Assembly: GCA_963735055.1 (NCBI GenBank)
Contig: CAVTJN010000006.1
Coordinates: forward strand, 1-64,000
Length of the DNA: 64,000 nt
From: JBBITI01 sp963735055
GTDB lineage: Bacteria; Chloroflexota; Dehalococcoidia; Dehalococcoidales; UBA2162
Direction of reading: 5' to 3'
Part shown: positions 29,249 to 36,989 of the stretch, piece after piece
Layout: every line of letters begins with the position of its first letter
Position numbering within the stretch: the first letter of the stretch is position 1
Notes under the pieces: model-generated
Database searches by the model: none
What the model was told of the DNA's origin: nothing
What the model saw: only the letters and a program-made list of their open reading frames with translations
Translations under genes and position numbers: made by a program

Positions 29249-29470
29249 AGTCGATGTTGCCACTTCCAACCAACGCCGGTGCCGTTTCGTTCGAATTCGA
29301 GAGCCACGGGCAGCGCCTGCGACGCCGGCGCCTTCCTCGTCTCGTCCAGAAGTTGGCGAGTGGAAGAGCGCAGGGGTCCGGGGGTATAATGGGTGACTAG
29401 TCAGATTTACCTGTGTGGTGGTTCTGTCCCCGTTTGACCATCAGCAGTAGGAAGGACACTCCTCGACACC

Positions 29471-30862
29471 ATGCACCAAGAACCCGACATGCCGCTGAGG
29501 CATGGGATGGCCTTCGGGCGCGGCCGCGACTACACCCAGGGAAGTATTGTACGCGCCCTTTTTTCCCTCTCCTGGCCGATGATCATCGCCAACAGTGTCA
29601 ACATGATCGGCCCCACGGTTGACATGATATGGGTGGGAAGACTCGGCTCGGCATCCATCGCCGGGGTCGGCGTAGCCGGCATCGCCGTTATGCTGGTACA
29701 GTCCGGCCTCATGGGGCTATTCATGGGCCTCAGGGCGATGGTGGCCCGCTTCATCGGATCCCATGATGACCGGCAGGCCAACTACGTCGCCCAGCAGGCG
29801 CTGGTGATCGGTGTCGTCTCCTCGGTGGTGCTGGCCGCGGTGGGCGTCTTTTTCGCCGAAGGAATACTCGACCTGGTGGGAGTCGACCCTGACGTAATCG
29901 CGGTGGGCGCCGTGTACTTGCGCGTGCAGTTCATTGGCATGGTGGCCATGTCATTCCGCATGATGACCGACGGCGTGATGCAGGCTTCCGGAGATGCAAT
30001 TACGCCGATGAAAATCGCCATCGCCTTCCGGGCGCTCCACGTGGTGCTCTCTCCGGTGCTTATCTTCGGCCTGTGGATCTTTCCCCACATGGGTGTTACC
30101 GGCGCGGCCGTGACCAACGTCGTTTCCCAAAGCATGGGGACCGCCCTCAGCTTCTGGTTCCTGTTCTCGGGCCGTTCCCGTCTGCGGCTCACCCTCAAGG
30201 GCTTGCGGGTGGACTTCAGAATGATCTGGCGTATCGTGAGGATTGGACTTCCGGCATCGGTCATGGGCATGCAGATGAACCTTGGCCAGTTTGCCTTGAT
30301 GAAATTCGTGGCCCCCTTTGGGACCCTGGCCTTGGCCGCGCATACCCTGAATCAGCGGATCGAAATGATATTGTTCATGCCCGCCTGGGGACTGGGCATG
30401 GCGGCGGGCGTACTAACTGGTCAGAACCTGGGGGCCCATCAACCGGATCGGGCCGTGAAGAGCGGCTGGATCGCCAGCGCCCTGGTCGAAGCCTTCGCAT
30501 TCGTGTGCGCCGCCGCGATACTGCTGTGGGCGGAAACGATAGTCCACATTTTCAGTTCTGATCCCGATCTGGTTCCAGTGGCGGCTACTTTCCTCAGAAT
30601 TGCGGTGTCAGGTTATCTGGTGATGGGACTGGTGGGGGTGCTGCAGCAATGCATTTCGGGGTCAGGGGACACTCTGATTCCCATGCTGGTAAGCATAGGC
30701 GTGATGTGGCTGGTGCAGATACCGTTGGCTTACTACTTGCCGCAGCGGACGGACCTGGGGGTCTATGGGATACGCTGGGCGATTGCCGCCGGATCCATAA
30801 TAAGCGCCATTGCCTACACCTCATACTACCGGACGGGCCGGTGGAAGCATAAACAGGTTTAG
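29471..30862 (+). CDS. MATE family efflux transporter
   Basis: The 463-residue protein has 12 predicted membrane helices in two similar halves. It starts with IVRALFSLSWPMIIANSVNMIGPTVDMIWVGRLGSASIAGVG, the classic MATE/DinF opening, and the second half repeats it (MIWRIVRIGLPASVMGMQMNLGQFALMKFV). Members export drugs, dyes or metabolites using a sodium or proton gradient. AGGAAGGA lies about 13 bases upstream of the ATG at 29471 and a second ATG is at 29489, so the start is uncertain by six codons. A TATAAT is at 29385-29390. The substrate cannot be told. Confidence 0.92.
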   Translation: MHQEPDMPLRHGMAFGRGRDYTQGSIVRALFSLSWPMIIANSVNMIGPTVDMIWVGRLGSASIAGVGVAGIAVMLVQSGLMGLFMGLRAMVARFIGSHDDRQANYVAQQALVIGVVSSVVLAAVGVFFAEGILDLVGVDPDVIAVGAVYLRVQFIGMVAMSFRMMTDGVMQASGDAITPMKIAIAFRALHVVLSPVLIFGLWIFPHMGVTGAAVTNVVSQSMGTALSFWFLFSGRSRLRLTLKGLRVDFRMIWRIVRIGLPASVMGMQMNLGQFALMKFVAPFGTLALAAHTLNQRIEMILFMPAWGLGMAAGVLTGQNLGAHQPDRAVKSGWIASALVEAFAFVCAAAILLWAETIVHIFSSDPDLVPVAATFLRIAVSGYLVMGLVGVLQQCISGSGDTLIPMLVSIGVMWLVQIPLAYYLPQRTDLGVYGIRWAIAAGSIISAIAYTSYYRTGRWKHKQV

Positions 30863-30924
30863 TCATTTGGGAGCGCCTGACGACCCCGCATCTCAGGCCG
30901 CACCCCTGGTTCGCCGCCGGCAGC

Positions 30925-31191
30925 TCACCTGAGCTGAGCGTCAGTATGCGCCGTGAGCGCCTCGTCAGGCAACATGTCCTTCAGGATTTGCTCAAGCGCC
31001 ATGGTATGACTGCACAAACCCCATTGCGAGAAGAACCGGCAGGTGCAGTGCCACTTACCGCTGCCGTAGCCAACCGTGTATTCGTCGTTTTCGCCACGAA
31101 ACTTGGTAGTAAGCTCGGAGAATGTGACCCGCTCTCTCTCCTGGGCGTAACGCTTGGCTTTTTCAATCTTACCGATCAGACTCGATTGCAT
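30925..31191 (-). CDS. Small SWIM zinc-finger protein
   Basis: The 88-residue protein contains the SWIM motif CxC-x(8)-CxH in HCTCRFFSQWGLCSHTMALEQIL (about residues 49-62), which binds one zinc. The N-terminal half is helical and charged. SWIM fingers occur in bacterial ATPases and recombination-associated proteins and bind DNA or protein, but here the domain stands alone. A purine-rich GGGGGTGAGG precedes the ATG. Neighbouring genes give no functional hint. The stop codon lies within a small perfect inverted repeat (CAGCTCA/TGAGCTG, 30921-30936) of unclear meaning. Confidence 0.75.
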   Translation of the reverse strand: MQSSLIGKIEKAKRYAQERERVTFSELTTKFRGENDEYTVGYGSGKWHCTCRFFSQWGLCSHTMALEQILKDMLPDEALTAHTDAQLR

Positions 31192-31409
31192 AACCTCACC
31201 CCCTTAAAACTATAGAAGCACTCTGATCGAATCAGAATGCCTCCATCGGTTCCGGATTCCGGCTGCAACCAGCACCCAACACATTCATACGCGTACCCCC
31301 CCGGTCTCAACAGGAATTATACCCGCTTTGACCGGACATGTCCAGAGGTCTGCTGGACTATGCCAACCATTCAAGCTAGAATCGGACCAGGCACGAGAAA
31401 GGAGAAAGC

Positions 31410-31874
31410 TTGAAGGCTGTATTGCAGCGAGTCTCGCAGGCCTCGGTAACCGTCGCCGGCCAAATGGTCGGACGGATCGGGCCGGGGTTGGTGGTGCTGG
31501 TTGGCGTTGCCGCCGGGGATACTGAAATGGACGCTCAGCGTCTTGCCCGAAAGACGATCGAGTTGCGGATTTTCGCCGACGCCTCGGGCCGCTTCAACCT
31601 TTCGGCCCTCGACGCGAAAGGCGAGCTTCTGATGGTGAGCCAGTTCACCCTGCTCGCCGACAGCAGAAAAGGACGCCGCCCCTCGTTCGGCGGCGCAGCG
31701 CCGCCCGAAGTGGCACAGCGCCTCTTTGAAGAGTTCGTAACAACGGCGCGGGAGAGCGGCCTGAAGGTCGAAACCGGACGCTTCCAGCAGCACATGCTGG
31801 TTGAGATCCACAACGACGGTCCGGTGACCATCGTGCTGGATACCCGCGAAATGCACTCCGGGCCATCCGGATAG
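31410..31874 (+). CDS. dtd: D-aminoacyl-tRNA deacylase
   Basis: Dtd removes D-amino acids (and Gly) mischarged on tRNA. The 154-residue protein matches the whole family length and shows the two signature motifs: SQFTL (about residues 78-82), which holds the catalytic Thr, and the Gly-cisPro dipeptide in NDGPVTIVLDT near the C-terminus. It starts with TTG 31410, supported by AAAGGAGA upstream; the MKAVLQRVSQASVTV beginning is typical. It lies on the same strand as the Fur-type regulator but is separated from it by about 115 bases with a strong promoter, so it is probably a separate unit. Confidence 0.95.
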   Translation: MKAVLQRVSQASVTVAGQMVGRIGPGLVVLVGVAAGDTEMDAQRLARKTIELRIFADASGRFNLSALDAKGELLMVSQFTLLADSRKGRRPSFGGAAPPEVAQRLFEEFVTTARESGLKVETGRFQQHMLVEIHNDGPVTIVLDTREMHSGPSG

Positions 31875-31939
31875 CCTGCTAGGGAATCTAGACCGGTTCC
31901 GGCGCGGTGGCCGGACGTGGCCGGCGACCCCACATCGAC

Positions 31940-31969
31940 TTGACTGACGAAGCGCTGCCCAGTTACAAT
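31940..31969 (+). promoter_or_regulatory. Sigma70-like promoter for the fur-type/metal ABC operon
   Basis: TTGACT (31940-31945), an 18-base spacer and TACAAT (31964-31969), each five of six to consensus. The predicted transcription start, near 31976, falls inside an inverted repeat (31968-31985), leaving a very short leader before ATG 31990. Confidence 0.65.
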
Positions 31970-31985
31970 TGCAACCAGGTGCAAT
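31968..31985 (+). promoter_or_regulatory. Candidate operator (inverted repeat) over the fur-type promoter start site
   Basis: ATTGCA and TGCAAT form a perfect inverted repeat around a 6-base centre, overlapping the end of the -10 element and the predicted +1. Fur-family repressors bind palindromes of about this size, so autoregulation by the downstream gene product is plausible. The sequence is not the usual Zur or Fur box of model bacteria. Confidence 0.5.
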
Positions 31986-31989
31986 CACA

Positions 31990-32433
31990 ATGAGTTGCGT
32001 TGAGACGCTGCGAGAAAGACGGCTCAAACTCACCCCACAACGCCGCCTGATTGTGGAGACGATCCACAACGCCGGCGGCCACATTACCGCCGAGGACATC
32101 ATCTCCCAGGTTCAGGCTAGGATGCCCGGGATCAACAAGTCGACGGTATACCGGACTCTCGACTTACTTGAGGAAGCCGGTTGCGTGGTGAAGAGCGAGT
32201 TGGGCAACCAGTCGGTCTACCACCATACCGAGGAAGGCCGTCATCACCACCTGGTGTGCGTCAGTTGCGGCAGCACTACCGACTGCGATGAGGGCCTGTT
32301 CACGGCGGTGGTGGCGCTGCTAGTCGAGGGGCACGGTTTCTTCGCCGATTTCAAGCACATGGTTATCCACGGGCGCTGTGAGCAATGCGCCAGCCCGGGC
32401 GCAGGGACATCTTCGAGGGCAGTCACCGGATGA
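31990..32433 (+). CDS. Fur-family metal-responsive repressor (probably Zur-like)
   Basis: The 147-residue protein has the winged helix of Fur regulators (LKLTPQRRLIVETIHNAGGHITAEDIISQV, then NKSTVYRTLDLLEEAG) and the dimer domain with HHHLVCVSCG and a C-terminal CEQC. That gives two CxxC pairs for a structural zinc and the HHH ligand cluster. The reading frame reaches back to 31969, but ATG 31990, with AGGTG upstream, is the natural start. It heads an operon with a zinc/manganese-type ABC transporter, so control of that uptake system is likely. Zinc (Zur) is the best guess; iron, manganese or nickel cannot be excluded. Confidence 0.9.
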   Translation: MSCVETLRERRLKLTPQRRLIVETIHNAGGHITAEDIISQVQARMPGINKSTVYRTLDLLEEAGCVVKSELGNQSVYHHTEEGRHHHLVCVSCGSTTDCDEGLFTAVVALLVEGHGFFADFKHMVIHGRCEQCASPGAGTSSRAVTG

Positions 32434-32476
32434 TCCGCCACCGGCAACAGGAAGAGACATAGAGGTAAAGAGATCC

Positions 32477-33319
32477 ATGAACAAGCCACGATTTATCGGT
32501 CCTTCCATCTTGATTCTGATTCTGCTTGCGACCCTGCTGGGCGGCTGTGGCCCCTCAGCGGAAAGTCGTTTGAAGGTCGTTACCAGCACATCCTTGCTGA
32601 CCTACATCGTCCAGCAGGTGGCCGGTAACGGCGTCGATGTGTTCAATATCGTACCCGCCGCCCAGCACCCCGGCGACTTCGACGCCCGGCCGGGCGACGT
32701 GCAGCGGCTGGCCGCAGCATCGTTGTTCCTGGTGCACGGCTTCCCCGGCGAGACCTACGTACCGGGGATGGTCGCGGCCGCCAGCAGCCCCACGCTCAAA
32801 GTGGTCACCATCAGTGTCGAAGGAAGCTGGATGACTCCGGCGGCACAACTTGCGGCTACGGACAAAGTGGCGGCGGCATTGAGTGAGATTGACCCGAAGA
32901 ACAAAGACACCTATGAAAAGAGGGCCGCCCAGTACGAGACCCGCGTGCGCGCCAAGGACACCGAGATCAAGAAGAAGCTGGCCAAAGCGGACTTGACCTC
33001 GCTAAAGGCCATCTCATCCGGCTTTCAGGCGCCGTTCGCAACCTGGGCGGGCGTCAAAGTCATCGGCACCTATTTGACGCCCGAATCGCTCACCCCGCAG
33101 GCCGTCAAAGACCTGGTGGACAAAGGTAGGACCGCCGGCGTGAACCTTATCATCGACAACGTACACAGCGGCAGCGATGCAGGCAAGGGTCTGGCCGAGG
33201 AACTCGGCGCCCGGCGCATCATCCTGGTATACTTCCCCGGTGGCGTTGTCAACACCGAGACCTGGGAGAAAGCGATCGACTATAATGTCGACCAGCTATT
33301 GAATGCTGCGGTCGAGTAG
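32477..33319 (+). CDS. Metal ABC transporter substrate-binding lipoprotein, ZnuA/cluster A-I-like but lacking the usual His ligands
   Basis: The 280-residue protein begins with a lipoprotein signal (lipobox LLGGC) and has the ZnuA/TroA layout: KVVTSTSLLTYIVQQVAG, IVPAAQHPGDFDARPGDVQRL, the helical middle VAAALSEIDPKNKDTYEKRAAQYE, and IIDNVHSGSD near the end. By eye, the three canonical metal-binding histidines are missing: DPHTFEP reads HPGDFDA, the DPHxW region reads EGSWM, and SHDAF reads SSGFQ. Other histidines (in QHPG, VHGF and NVHSG) exist, so a different ligand set or ligand is possible. ATG 32477 follows AGAGGTAAAGAG. Its place between a Fur-type regulator and a ZnuC/ZnuB pair supports metal transport, but zinc specificity is not shown by the sequence. 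Confidence 0.82.
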   Translation: MNKPRFIGPSILILILLATLLGGCGPSAESRLKVVTSTSLLTYIVQQVAGNGVDVFNIVPAAQHPGDFDARPGDVQRLAAASLFLVHGFPGETYVPGMVAAASSPTLKVVTISVEGSWMTPAAQLAATDKVAAALSEIDPKNKDTYEKRAAQYETRVRAKDTEIKKKLAKADLTSLKAISSGFQAPFATWAGVKVIGTYLTPESLTPQAVKDLVDKGRTAGVNLIIDNVHSGSDAGKGLAEELGARRIILVYFPGGVVNTETWEKAIDYNVDQLLNAAVE

Positions 33320-33369
33320 CCAGGCTCCGTTATCGTCACCGTACCAGAAACGAGCCGGTCTACCCCGGC

Positions 33370-34203
33370 ATGGCGTGCGGGTTGGTGGCGCTGGGAGACG
33401 TTCGATGCGGAAGTGTGGCCGTGGCTGATGCCGTAATCGAGATGGAAGACGCGGTCGTCGCGTACCGGGACCATGCGGCGCTGCGTGGCATTTCACTCCG
33501 GATCGTCCCCGGGGAGTTCGTCGGCATCATCGGACCCAATGGCGCCGGCAAGACGAGCTTATTGACCGTGGTCAACGGTTTGACCGAACTCAGCAGCGGC
33601 CGGATCCGGGTGCTGGGACACGACCTCGCCGCCGGCAACGGCCGTGCGCTGAGAAAGAAGATCGGATATGTTGCCCAGGTCGAGAATATCGACCCGAGGA
33701 TGCCGATGAGCGTGCGGGAGACGGTGATGCTGGGCCGGTACGGTATTCTTGGCCTCTTCAAGCGGCCCGGACCGGGTGATTGGCGAATCGTTGACCAAAC
33801 GCTGACGCTGGTCGGGATGTCCCGGCTCAGCGAACGTCCGATCGGCTATCTCTCCGGTGGCGAGCAGCAGCGTGCCGCTATCGCCCGCTGCCTGGCCCAG
33901 GAACCTGAACTGCTCCTCCTTGACGAGCCCACCGCCTCGCTGGACTGGAACGCCCAGACCGAGATACTGGAACTAGTCAAGCAGATTCATCAAGCACGCC
34001 ACCTCACCACCCTGTTCGTGACACACGACCTTGACGCCCTTCCTCACACGTGCGATCGCGTCATCCTGATGAAAGACGGCCTGATTGCCGGCGACGGTAC
34101 GCCGGACATCCTGATATCTCCTCAGAGCCTCAGCCGGCTGTATGGCCTGCCTATCGCGGTGGTCGAGCAGCGGCGGCCCCACGTGCACAAGGGAGGCGCT
34201 TAG
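33370..34203 (+). CDS. znuC: Metal ABC transporter ATP-binding protein, ZnuC-like
   Basis: The ATPase energises metal uptake with the binding protein and permease. It has Walker A GPNGAGKTSLL, Q-loop in YVAQVENIDPRMPMS, signature LSGGEQQR, Walker B LLLLDEPTASLD and switch His FVTHDLD. The middle contains the ETVMLGRYG segment typical of the ZnuC/MntB ATPases. The frame opens at ATG 33370 without a good ribosome site. The conserved part starts near MADAVIEMEDAVVAYRD, so GTG 33415 or another nearby codon may be the true start. It lies 50 bases after the binding protein, and the permease follows. Confidence 0.92.
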   Translation: MACGLVALGDVRCGSVAVADAVIEMEDAVVAYRDHAALRGISLRIVPGEFVGIIGPNGAGKTSLLTVVNGLTELSSGRIRVLGHDLAAGNGRALRKKIGYVAQVENIDPRMPMSVRETVMLGRYGILGLFKRPGPGDWRIVDQTLTLVGMSRLSERPIGYLSGGEQQRAAIARCLAQEPELLLLDEPTASLDWNAQTEILELVKQIHQARHLTTLFVTHDLDALPHTCDRVILMKDGLIAGDGTPDILISPQSLSRLYGLPIAVVEQRRPHVHKGGA

Positions 34204-34205
34204 GG

Positions 34206-34331
34206 ATGCCCGCAAAAAGGTCCCATCGCATCCCCCTGGTCCCGCCGCCGCGGGAAACGGCAGCCGGAATGGGACCGTCGCAACCTTGTTCCCGCGTGGT
34301 GGTCAACCGCACGCCCGGAGAGGACCGCTGA
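34206..34331 (+). CDS. Possible 41-codon ORF between znuC and znuB
   Basis: ATG 34206 lies 9 bases after GGAGG and opens a 41-codon frame (MPAKRSHRIPLVPPPRETA at the start, TPGEDR at the end) whose TGA ends one base before the TTG start of the permease. The product is basic and proline-rich with no known motif. It may be real and translationally linked to the permease, or be chance in a 129-base gap. Confidence 0.25.
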   Translation: MPAKRSHRIPLVPPPRETAAGMGPSQPCSRVVVNRTPGEDR

Positions 34332-34332
34332 T

Positions 34333-35160
34333 TTGGAGATTCTCGGATACCAGTTCATGCAGAACGCGATCTTCTCCGCTTTTCTGGGGGGAGTTGCCTG
34401 CGCCGTCATCGGGGTCTTTGTGGTCCTGCTGCACATGCCGTTTATCGGGGTCGCCATGTCCCACGCCGCCTTCGCCGGGGCGCTATTTGGACTGTGGTTA
34501 GGATTCGACCCGCTGGTTGGCGCGCTCGCCTTCAGCCTGGCCGCGGCGGCGGTCATCGGCCCGCTGGCCGACCGCGGCCACCTGAGCGCTGAAACGTCGC
34601 TCGGCGTCATTTTCTCGCTAATGCTGGGCCTGGCCTTTCTGTTCCTGGGACTCCTGCCGGGCACGAAGTCGACCGCCCTCTCGTTCCTTTGGGGGAGCAT
34701 CCTCACCAATACCCGCAGTGACCTCGTCCTGCTGGCGATCGTGGCCGCGGTGGTGGTCGCTGTGGTACTGGTCTTTTACAAGGAAATCCAGGCAACCGTC
34801 TTCAACCGCGCCATCGCCCTATCGGTTGGCTTGCCGGCGACCGTAGTCCTCTACGGCATCCTCTTTCTCTCCGGAGCGACGATCACGGCTTCTCTTCGTT
34901 CCATCGGTGGGCTGCTGATCTTCAGCCTGATTCTCAATCCGGCTGCGGCGGCCTACCAGTTGACCTACAGCATGAAGAGGATGTTCTTGTTGGCCGCGGG
35001 ATTTGGGGTCCTCGCCGGTTGGTTGGGTCTGTTCATATCGTACGTGCTTGACATTCCCAGCGGGGCGACCATCGTTATCACGTCATCGGCCATCTTCGCC
35101 TTGGCAGCCATCTTTTCACCGAAACGGCGGAAGAAGTCCGTAGCCACGGAGGGATCGTGA
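34333..35160 (+). CDS. znuB: Metal ABC transporter permease, ZnuB-like
   Basis: The 275-residue membrane protein has 8-9 hydrophobic helices and the ABC-3 permease signatures (GVFVVLLHMPFIGVAMSHAAFAGALFG near the start, TITASLRSIGGLLIFSLILNPAAAAYQL later), typical of ZnuB/MntC/TroC. It forms the pore for metal uptake with the ATPase and binding protein upstream. Start TTG 34333 follows GGAGAGGA by about 9 bases. The stop (TGA) overlaps the ATG of the methyltransferase by one base (TGATG), indicating translational coupling. A basic tail (PKRRKKSV) remains inside the cell. Confidence 0.92.
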   Translation: MEILGYQFMQNAIFSAFLGGVACAVIGVFVVLLHMPFIGVAMSHAAFAGALFGLWLGFDPLVGALAFSLAAAAVIGPLADRGHLSAETSLGVIFSLMLGLAFLFLGLLPGTKSTALSFLWGSILTNTRSDLVLLAIVAAVVVAVVLVFYKEIQATVFNRAIALSVGLPATVVLYGILFLSGATITASLRSIGGLLIFSLILNPAAAAYQLTYSMKRMFLLAAGFGVLAGWLGLFISYVLDIPSGATIVITSSAIFALAAIFSPKRRKKSVATEGS

Positions 35161-35753
35161 TGTCCCGGGAATATTTCAATAGCCGGGCCGCTATATGGGA
35201 CGAGGCCGTCGCTGAGCATGACACAGCCAAGCTTCTGAAAATGGTGGGGCGCATGCGCCTCGGAGGCGGCTCGAAAATCCTGGACGTAGGCACCGGCACC
35301 GGGGTGTTGCTGCCCTTCATGGTAGACGCCATCGGCGCGGATGGTCAGGTCTTCGCACTTGATTTCGCCGAATTGATGCTAAGGCGGGCGAGACGTAAGC
35401 AGGGCAGCAACCGTGTCAGCTACCTTCTGGCAGATATCGGCGCCCTGCCGGCCACTGCCGGCAGTTTTGATATCGTGGTCTGCTACTCCAGTTTCCCCCA
35501 CTTCCCCGACAAACCGCAGGCTCTGTCTGAAATCCACAGGGTGATGCGCAAAGGGGGCCGCCTGCTGATTTGCCACACGTCAAGCAGGCACGCCATCAAC
35601 CAGACTCACCGCAAGCTCCCGGCGGTCAATCATGACCTGTTGCCCAGCGAGAGGCAGATGCGCCGCCTGCTGGCGGCGGCCGGTTTCTGCGAAATATCAA
35701 TTGAGGATAGTCGCGACAGCTACCTGGCCAGCGCCACCAGGTCAGAGTTCTAG
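35160..35753 (+). CDS. Class I SAM-dependent methyltransferase
   Basis: The 197-residue protein has a Rossmann methyltransferase fold with motif I in KILDVGTGTGVLLPFM (about residues 39-54), an acidic residue in FALDFAELML and motif IV near DIVVCYSSFPHFPD. The motif order is that of the UbiE/COQ5-like group (Methyltransf_11). The substrate is unknown. The start overlaps the metal-permease stop (TGATG), so it is in the same operon. Methyltransferases sometimes accompany metal-uptake loci for metallophore synthesis, but nothing else here suggests that. Its 3' end overlaps the convergent nadC by 12 bases. Confidence 0.8.
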   Translation: MSREYFNSRAAIWDEAVAEHDTAKLLKMVGRMRLGGGSKILDVGTGTGVLLPFMVDAIGADGQVFALDFAELMLRRARRKQGSNRVSYLLADIGALPATAGSFDIVVCYSSFPHFPDKPQALSEIHRVMRKGGRLLICHTSSRHAINQTHRKLPAVNHDLLPSERQMRRLLAAAGFCEISIEDSRDSYLASATRSEF

Positions 35754-36587
35754 TTCCAGGCTGATGTCCAGCACCGCCGGGGAGTGCGTCAGGGCGCCGA
35801 CGGAGATGATGTCAACCCCTGTGAGTGCCGCTTCTCGAACAGTGGCAAGGTTAATGCCACCTGAGGCCTCAGTCTGAACTCCGGCAGGGAGAATCCCGAC
35901 CGCCCGTTTCATGTCGCCGGCCGACATGTTGTCGAACATCACGATATCGGCGCCGGCCCGGGCGGCCTCCACGGCGTCTTGGGCGGAGGAGACCTCAACC
36001 TCGACCTTCATGCCACTCGGAACGCCTGCTTTTGCGCGCTCCACGATCTCGGTCAGGGTAGCGCCCCGGCCGCGCAGTATGGCTATGTGATTGTCCTTGA
36101 TGAGTACGAAGTCACCTAAATCGAGACGGTGATTACGGCCCCCACCCATGCGAACCGCATACTTTTCCAGGAAACGCAAGCCAGGGGTGGTCTTGCGCGT
36201 GTCGTAAATGCCTGCCTTGGTCCCCTTGACGGCGGCCACATAACGGGCCGTCAGGGTGGCGATGCCACTGAGCCGCTGCAGAAAATTCAAAGCCACCCGC
36301 TCGGCCTTGAGGATGCTTACTACCCGCCCAGAAACACGGCCCACGATGTCGCCGGCCTTCACCGGGGACCCGTCGGCGACAGAGCGAACCACCTGTAGTC
36401 CAGGATCAACCCGATGGAAAACGATTTCGGCAACGCTTCCCCCGGCTAGCACACCGTCCGCTTTGATCAGGATAGACGCGTTGCCATCGATGTCCGGCGG
36501 TATCAGACTATCGGTCGTGACGTCGCCCCGCGCGAGGTCCTCGCTCAGAGCGAGATCAACGATGCTTTCAAGCTGAAATTCAGGCAT
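35742..36587 (-). CDS. nadC: Nicotinate-nucleotide pyrophosphorylase (quinolinate phosphoribosyltransferase)
   Basis: NadC makes nicotinate mononucleotide from quinolinate and PRPP in de novo NAD synthesis. The 281-residue protein shows the family signatures EDLARGDVTTDSLIP near the start, ERVALNFLQRLSGIAT, YDTRKTTPGLRFLEKYAVRMGG and the GGGRNHR / LIKDNH segment that binds substrates. Length is typical. The ATG at 36587 follows a TTG; ribosome-site support is weak (purine-rich GGGG). No nadA or nadB is in the window. Its 3' end overlaps the methyltransferase gene. Confidence 0.95.
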   Translation of the reverse strand: MPEFQLESIVDLALSEDLARGDVTTDSLIPPDIDGNASILIKADGVLAGGSVAEIVFHRVDPGLQVVRSVADGSPVKAGDIVGRVSGRVVSILKAERVALNFLQRLSGIATLTARYVAAVKGTKAGIYDTRKTTPGLRFLEKYAVRMGGGRNHRLDLGDFVLIKDNHIAILRGRGATLTEIVERAKAGVPSGMKVEVEVSSAQDAVEAARAGADIVMFDNMSAGDMKRAVGILPAGVQTEASGGINLATVREAALTGVDIISVGALTHSPAVLDISLELEL

Positions 36588-36611
36588 CAAGGTGGCCCCT
36601 GGACAATGCCG

Positions 36612-36989
36612 TTAGCTGTCGCCGGCCCGAAGGGCGAGGACGCTCCCCTTAGTCACCCGCATGGTGGCGCCGGACTCGATCTTGATCACGACGCTGTCCT
36701 GGGTAATGCTGACAATCTCCCCGTAGACTCCGCCCGCGGTGATGACCCTGCTCCCGACTTGCAGTTGTTCCACCATTTGGTCGTGTTTCTTCTCGCGCTG
36801 CCTCATCGGTCTGACCATAAGGAAGTAGAACATACCGAAAAGAAGCACGAGGATGACAATCATCGGCAAATAGCCTGCCAGGCCGGTGGTCGTCGTCGAG
36901 TCGGTCGGCGTCGATGCTACCGGCGTACAGCCCGCCACGGCCAGGACGACAACCAGCATTGATAAGGCCACCGTCAATAGTCTCTTCAC
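36612..36989 (-). CDS. yajC: YajC-like preprotein translocase accessory protein with a lipobox-like start
   Basis: YajC is a small single-pass protein associated with SecDF. The 125-residue product starts with GTG 36989, 3 bases after AAGGAGGA, and overlaps the miaB stop codon by 4 bases (GTGA). Its opening KRLLTVALSMLVVVLAVAGCTP looks like a lipoprotein signal, unusual for YajC. A membrane helix follows (about 40-60, IVILVLLFGMFYFLMVRPMRQREK), with the typical basic patch, and then a small domain with GSRVITAGGVYGEIVSI and VVIKIESGATMRV. SecDF genes are not in view. Confidence 0.88.
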   Translation of the reverse strand: MKRLLTVALSMLVVVLAVAGCTPVASTPTDSTTTTGLAGYLPMIVILVLLFGMFYFLMVRPMRQREKKHDQMVEQLQVGSRVITAGGVYGEIVSITQDSVVIKIESGATMRVTKGSVLALRAGDS

